Of a stretch of 28,275 nucleotides of DNA, positions 25,156-28,275 are shown in pieces. The notes beneath the pieces were generated by a model, which ran no database searches, had not been told where the DNA came from, and saw nothing but the letters and a program-made list of their open reading frames with translations. The position numbers and the translations under genes were made by a program. This stretch comes from Limnochordia bacterium. Its GTDB lineage: Bacteria > Bacillota > Limnochordia > DUMW01. The DNA lies in contig JALNWK010000039.1 of assembly GCA_023230925.1 (NCBI GenBank), positions 1 to 28,275 on the forward strand, given 5' to 3'. Within the stretch, counting starts at the first letter, position 1, and each line of letters starts with the position of its first letter.

Positions 25156-26603
25156 GGACTCCCTCCTTCCCCGGCATCAACATGGTGATCGAGCATCTCC
25201 AATGGATCATAGTAGGGTGTGTTCGAACCATCCCAGGCGCCATGTAGAGAGAACCCCTCCACTTCCGGTAACCTATAGTTACGATGCTCAAATTGCTCAA
25301 CCAGCGCCGTTGTAGCCGCTTCCCCCTCCACCAAAGCTTCAAGCAATCTTTTGGCGCGATTTATTGGCCAGTCGCGAAACGCTCGCCACAAATTATGGAA
25401 CTGGTCGTATCTATCTTGACTACTATTTCCCCATACTTGGTAGGGACGAGCACACAGTTGTTTCCCCTCTCGATGGGCATACAGAGCATCTCTGAGGCTA
25501 TCGAGATCAGATGTAATGGCATCTTGAACCAACTGAAAGTCAAGCCAACTACCACCCCGGTTAACCTCGCGACGTTTGTTCTTCGCATTATTACAGAGCT
25601 CCTCTGCCAATGCATAGCCCTTGGCAAAAGGAAACTTGACAGGCACGATGGCCACTCCTGCGGAGGCAGTAATCGGCTGGTAGCTCCCATGCAGGTTAGC
25701 GCCTCTACCCTTAGAAAACTCTCGCAGGTACTCCGCCGCAAGGGTAAGCCCGAGGGAGCCTAGGGTAATAAAGGTAATATCATCACCACCATGAATGATT
25801 GGGCGCAGGGGAAGCAGACCCTTCTTACGCCACTCTTCAAATTCTTTCCGCTCAACTAAACGTACTAGTTTCTGCACCACCCTTTCGTAGGCCTGGTTAG
25901 TAGCCTCTTTGATGGACTGGGAGAAGTTGTTCAAATGAATTTGTAACTCTTCCTCGTTGGGACAATCCTCGATGACTCTAATCAAAAGATCCCCCATACC
26001 GTCTCCGTCAATGTAGACCACAGCTACATGGGAACCTTCATAATCCGAAAAATCTGGAACAAAGTCATAATCATCGCCTAAGCCATTTCTTAGCGCCTGG
26101 CTCATCCGCACCAATGCTTGCCTGGCTACTTTTCTCTTTAAGATAGCCTCACGACTCAAGCAATAGTCCTTATCTTCATCTACCAGGCAAGCAGCAAGGC
26201 CAGTGCTTCTACATTGCTTGACGATGGGTAGAGCCATTAACGGAGCCCCACCCAAGGTGCGATCCTTTAGGCGATCCAGCTTGGCTAATGCGGCTTTGTA
26301 TGCGGCAACATAGTTGTGCCCCTCTATGCAGTGATAGGCCGCCACACCTTGCAGCCCCGGCGCTTCCTTGAGCAGCTTCAGGCTCCACACTCTGATCACT
26401 TCTGCAGCTGTTTGTTCATCTGGCAAGATATATACTGCGTTGCCACCGCCAGCATAAATGGGGTCATGCTTTATTTCTTCTCTAAGACCTTCCTCAAGTG
26501 ACCAGCGCAATAGCTCTGAGGCCCCCAAGTTTTCCTTTAGTCGGTTACTAGCAAAGATGTATCGCTGGATTCCTTGCACCGTAAAGAGCGCCATTACCCT
26601 CAT
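25152..26603 (-). CDS. cas10: HD-less Cas10 with intact GGDD cyclase motif
   Basis: A 483-aa compact Cas10. It opens directly with VQGIQRYIFASNRLKENLGASELL (9-32), the start of the first palm domain in Cmr2/Cas10 proteins, so the N-terminal HD nuclease domain is absent. The second palm shows the metal-binding loop VYIDGDGMGDLL (196-207) and the cyclase motif HGGDD (271-275), followed by ASAGVAIVPVKFPFAKGYALAEEL, typical of active Cas10. The protein should therefore convert ATP to cyclic oligoadenylate upon target RNA binding but should not cut DNA through an HD site. Full Cas10 proteins are usually 700-900 residues. The four-Cys zinc finger common in Cas10 is also not apparent. The ATG has AGGGGGTGAT in front, 11 bases after the CARF-nuclease gene, and its end overlaps the next gene by 4 bases. 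Confidence 0.88.
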   Translation of the reverse strand: MRVMALFTVQGIQRYIFASNRLKENLGASELLRWSLEEGLREEIKHDPIYAGGGNAVYILPDEQTAAEVIRVWSLKLLKEAPGLQGVAAYHCIEGHNYVAAYKAALAKLDRLKDRTLGGAPLMALPIVKQCRSTGLAACLVDEDKDYCLSREAILKRKVARQALVRMSQALRNGLGDDYDFVPDFSDYEGSHVAVVYIDGDGMGDLLIRVIEDCPNEEELQIHLNNFSQSIKEATNQAYERVVQKLVRLVERKEFEEWRKKGLLPLRPIIHGGDDITFITLGSLGLTLAAEYLREFSKGRGANLHGSYQPITASAGVAIVPVKFPFAKGYALAEELCNNAKNKRREVNRGGSWLDFQLVQDAITSDLDSLRDALYAHREGKQLCARPYQVWGNSSQDRYDQFHNLWRAFRDWPINRAKRLLEALVEGEAATTALVEQFEHRNYRLPEVEGFSLHGAWDGSNTPYYDPLEMLDHHVDAGEGGSP

Positions 26604-26614
26604 CTAATCACCCC

Positions 26615-27745
26615 CTATATTCGACTTAGACGGCGAAGATATCTAGAGAGATGTTCCTTAAACCTATCCTCTGGCAACCGCTCTACATCCCAAATCTCCA
26701 GAGGCGACCCTGGACTACCAATATCTTGCATTAAATCCTTTTCCACAGCGTCAGTCCGTGTCGGATTAAGTAACGAAATAACAACCGCCCTGCTTTCATC
26801 ACCGCCCAGTTGTCGCACCCGAGTTATGGCCTCAAACCCCTTGTGTTTTATATCTTTCTCGCTTTTCGTTGTACTGCATGAGAAGATGATCAATTGGTAA
26901 CCCACAATACCGACCACATCCAGCTCTGCGGACTTCTCGGCCTTCCCCTTATAAAACCTAGTACTACCATGGGACTCGCAGGAAAACCCTAATGCCTGCA
27001 ACTCCTCGAAAGCTTCTGAAAGATGCTTTAGGGTATAACCCTCGAGCCACTTATCCATCATTTTGTCTTTAGGCGAATCGTGTTCCCAGCGATCCATTTC
27101 AGCCTGCAATGCTTCATCATACACAGCCTTGTCCCATTCTGTTTCTCCGGCATTCTGTCTAAGATAGTACTGGCCGAGTTTATAGCTGAGAGCAACGAAT
27201 TTCTCTCGGTTCATCTCGCGTGGTTCTAATCTGCACTTGTGTAACCGACTCAGTTGGTCAAGACTGATAGGACAATTCCTCCGGGCATCACGAATAGCAG
27301 TTTGAGTAGTATTGCCCTGATGACGAATGATACGATGGGGCTTTGAATCTAGATAGCTAGCACTAACGGTGAACGAAGTCCCCTCCTTTTCTGCCTCTTC
27401 CCGCAAAGCGCTCCAACAATGCACCGCCATGGCTTTGGTCCCACCAGTGTAGTTTAGCTCCAGATGCTTGATCCCTTCTTGTACATAATCCTTGACCAAT
27501 GAGCGCATTGTTGCTTCAATCTCATCAGGTTCAGCCCGGGCGATGGTTGCGGTACAATAGCTCAGTCCCTGTTTCGCCAGCTCTTCTTTGAGATTTGCTG
27601 CATTCTCCCTAATACTCGGCGTATCCGTATGAATCAATGTGCCTTGCGAGAATTCGTCCTTGCAGCTCATACAGGCAACATAAACTGGTAGTGGATTAGT
27701 ACCAACTAGGCACAATAAGTGTTTGTCCAGCAAATTCTCTCTCAC
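26615..27745 (-). CDS. CARF-nuclease, Card1/Can2-like effector
   Basis: A 376-aa CRISPR ancillary protein that leads the operon. The N-terminal CARF domain contains LNYTGGTKAM (97-106), the ligand loop that senses cyclic oligoadenylate. The C-terminal domain (about 230-360) has the look of a PD-(D/E)xK nuclease: AELDVVGIVGYQLIIFSC, then a helix with GFEAITRVRQLGGDESRAVVIS, as in Card1/Can2 enzymes that nick DNA or cut RNA when activated. The usual Lys after the second acidic or polar strand is replaced (FSCSTTK), so the active site may use the Lys three residues later. I chose the GTG at 27745: the site AAAGGGAGG runs straight into an ATG at 27751, leaving no spacing for it, but is 6 bases from the GTG. 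No repressor-type domain is present, so it is an effector, not the Csa3 type. Confidence 0.78.
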   Translation of the reverse strand: MRENLLDKHLLCLVGTNPLPVYVACMSCKDEFSQGTLIHTDTPSIRENAANLKEELAKQGLSYCTATIARAEPDEIEATMRSLVKDYVQEGIKHLELNYTGGTKAMAVHCWSALREEAEKEGTSFTVSASYLDSKPHRIIRHQGNTTQTAIRDARRNCPISLDQLSRLHKCRLEPREMNREKFVALSYKLGQYYLRQNAGETEWDKAVYDEALQAEMDRWEHDSPKDKMMDKWLEGYTLKHLSEAFEELQALGFSCESHGSTRFYKGKAEKSAELDVVGIVGYQLIIFSCSTTKSEKDIKHKGFEAITRVRQLGGDESRAVVISLLNPTRTDAVEKDLMQDIGSPGSPLEIWDVERLPEDRFKEHLSRYLRRLSRI

Positions 27746-28058
27746 GATCATCCTCCCTTTGTCAGTTTGTATTTTCGTATAATCCCAGGTAATAATAGCC
27801 TCCGGGACAGTATTCTGATTTAAGTATCAAGCGCGCATGCCAAACTATTGCTTAGAACAATACTCCGGTAATGTATCAGAACATCCTCGAAACAGTGCTT
27901 ATCTGCTATTACCATATTCTGGAGCGAAGAGAAAAGATCCTCCCTTATTAACACGAAATTTAGTGAATCATCATGTTATAGACTAAGCCATCATCTGTTG
28001 AGGATCAGGCAGTCAGTTAGCTTCCATTTGAAGCAAAGCAAATCTTACCTCGCCTCTG
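27746..28058. other. Leader region upstream of the CRISPR effector operon
   Basis: About 310 bases with no gene and no repeated unit that could be a CRISPR array. The operon promoter must lie here unless transcription enters from further right. AT-rich boxes on the minus strand (TATTAT near 27794 and TTATAC near 27780) are -10 candidates, but I found no -35 hexamer at proper spacing for either. Confidence 0.35.
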
Positions 28059-28214
28059 CTAGTCATGATCGGGAGTAGAATTGACTAACCCTCTCCAACA
28101 GACAACTTGTCCATCGCCTACCGTCACTTCCGCAGAGCCATTAGGATTATTTGTGTTAGGCACCACATTATTTGAGACAAAAACTGCATGATCCAAGCAT
28201 ATTAAATGAGACAC
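28059..28214 (-). pseudogene. Orphan reading frame, possible gene fragment
   Basis: A frame of about 51 codons, open from a GTG at 28214 to a TAG at 28059, with the protein-like run NTNNPNGSAEVTVGDGQVV and then NSTPDHD. The composition resembles a beta-rich surface or tail protein, but I do not recognise a family. There is no ribosome binding site at the GTG and a stop lies shortly upstream, so a fragment of a larger, broken gene or a chance frame are both possible. Confidence 0.2.
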
Positions 28215-28221
28215 TTGGAGT

Positions 28222-28255
28222 AAGACCTAAGTCGTTTAGACGCGGGTCTTTTTTT
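28222..28255 (+). terminator. Terminator-like hairpin at the right edge
   Basis: AAGACC (28222-28227) pairs with GGTCTT (28245-28250), with a small inner pairing of GTC and GAC in the loop, and a T-run at 28249-28255 follows. It would stop plus-strand transcription, although no plus-strand gene is seen before it. Confidence 0.5.
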
Positions 28256-28275
28256 GTTTGCTGGACAAGGAATAA

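Noticed and set aside
27746..28275. CRISPR array upstream of the effector operon
   Set aside because: No repeated unit of 20 or more bases with regular spacing could be seen on either strand.

Overview
The window looks like an accessory, defence-rich stretch of a bacterial chromosome, probably from the Bacillota (Clostridia or a related class). The reasons are strong AGGAGG-type ribosome binding sites at almost every gene, some GTG starts, intermediate GC, and the families present. I cannot name a genus. There is no tRNA, rRNA, CRISPR array or clear integrase in view. Apart from an HNH gene and several relics, every gene lies on the minus strand.

Left part (1-2478): an intrinsic terminator, a gene-poor stretch, an HNH endonuclease on the plus strand, and a decayed hicB antitoxin. 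Positions 2479-12807 hold a defence block. Its core is a translationally coupled pair, a 1313-aa protein of unknown fold followed by a 1606-aa DEAH helicase with a DUF1998 end, which best fits a Druantia type III-like druH-druE pair. An HD-domain dGTPase-like protein lies upstream of the pair on the same strand. A second relic, again hicB-like and perhaps with hicA, lies just beyond it at 12925-13205, so both sides of the block carry remnants of the same toxin-antitoxin family.

Middle (13526-16830): a tldD-tldE pair (two-subunit TldD/PmbA metalloprotease) with its own -10 box and a weak terminator, followed by a small insertion-sequence graveyard in which an IS3-family remnant abuts the broken end of an IS110-family remnant.

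Right part (17085-27745): a type III CRISPR effector operon with fused subunits. In transcription order it encodes a CARF-nuclease, an HD-less Cas10 with an intact GGDD motif, a Cas7-Cas5(Csx10)-Cas11-like fusion, a double Cas7 protein (Cas7-2x), Csx19, a long Cas7 with an insertion (TIGR03986 family), and, after a 449-bp gap, a CARF-HEPN ribonuclease of the Cas02710 family. This layout matches the known III-D variant usually called III-Dv. Four consecutive genes from cas10 to the inserted Cas7 overlap by 4 to 10 bp. The expected logic is that the Cas7 subunits bind and cut target RNA, Cas10 makes cyclic oligoadenylate, and the two CARF proteins act as the signal-activated nucleases. No array, cas6 or cas1/cas2 is present, so guides must come from elsewhere in the genome. 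The end of the window holds a weakly supported orphan reading frame and a terminator-like hairpin.
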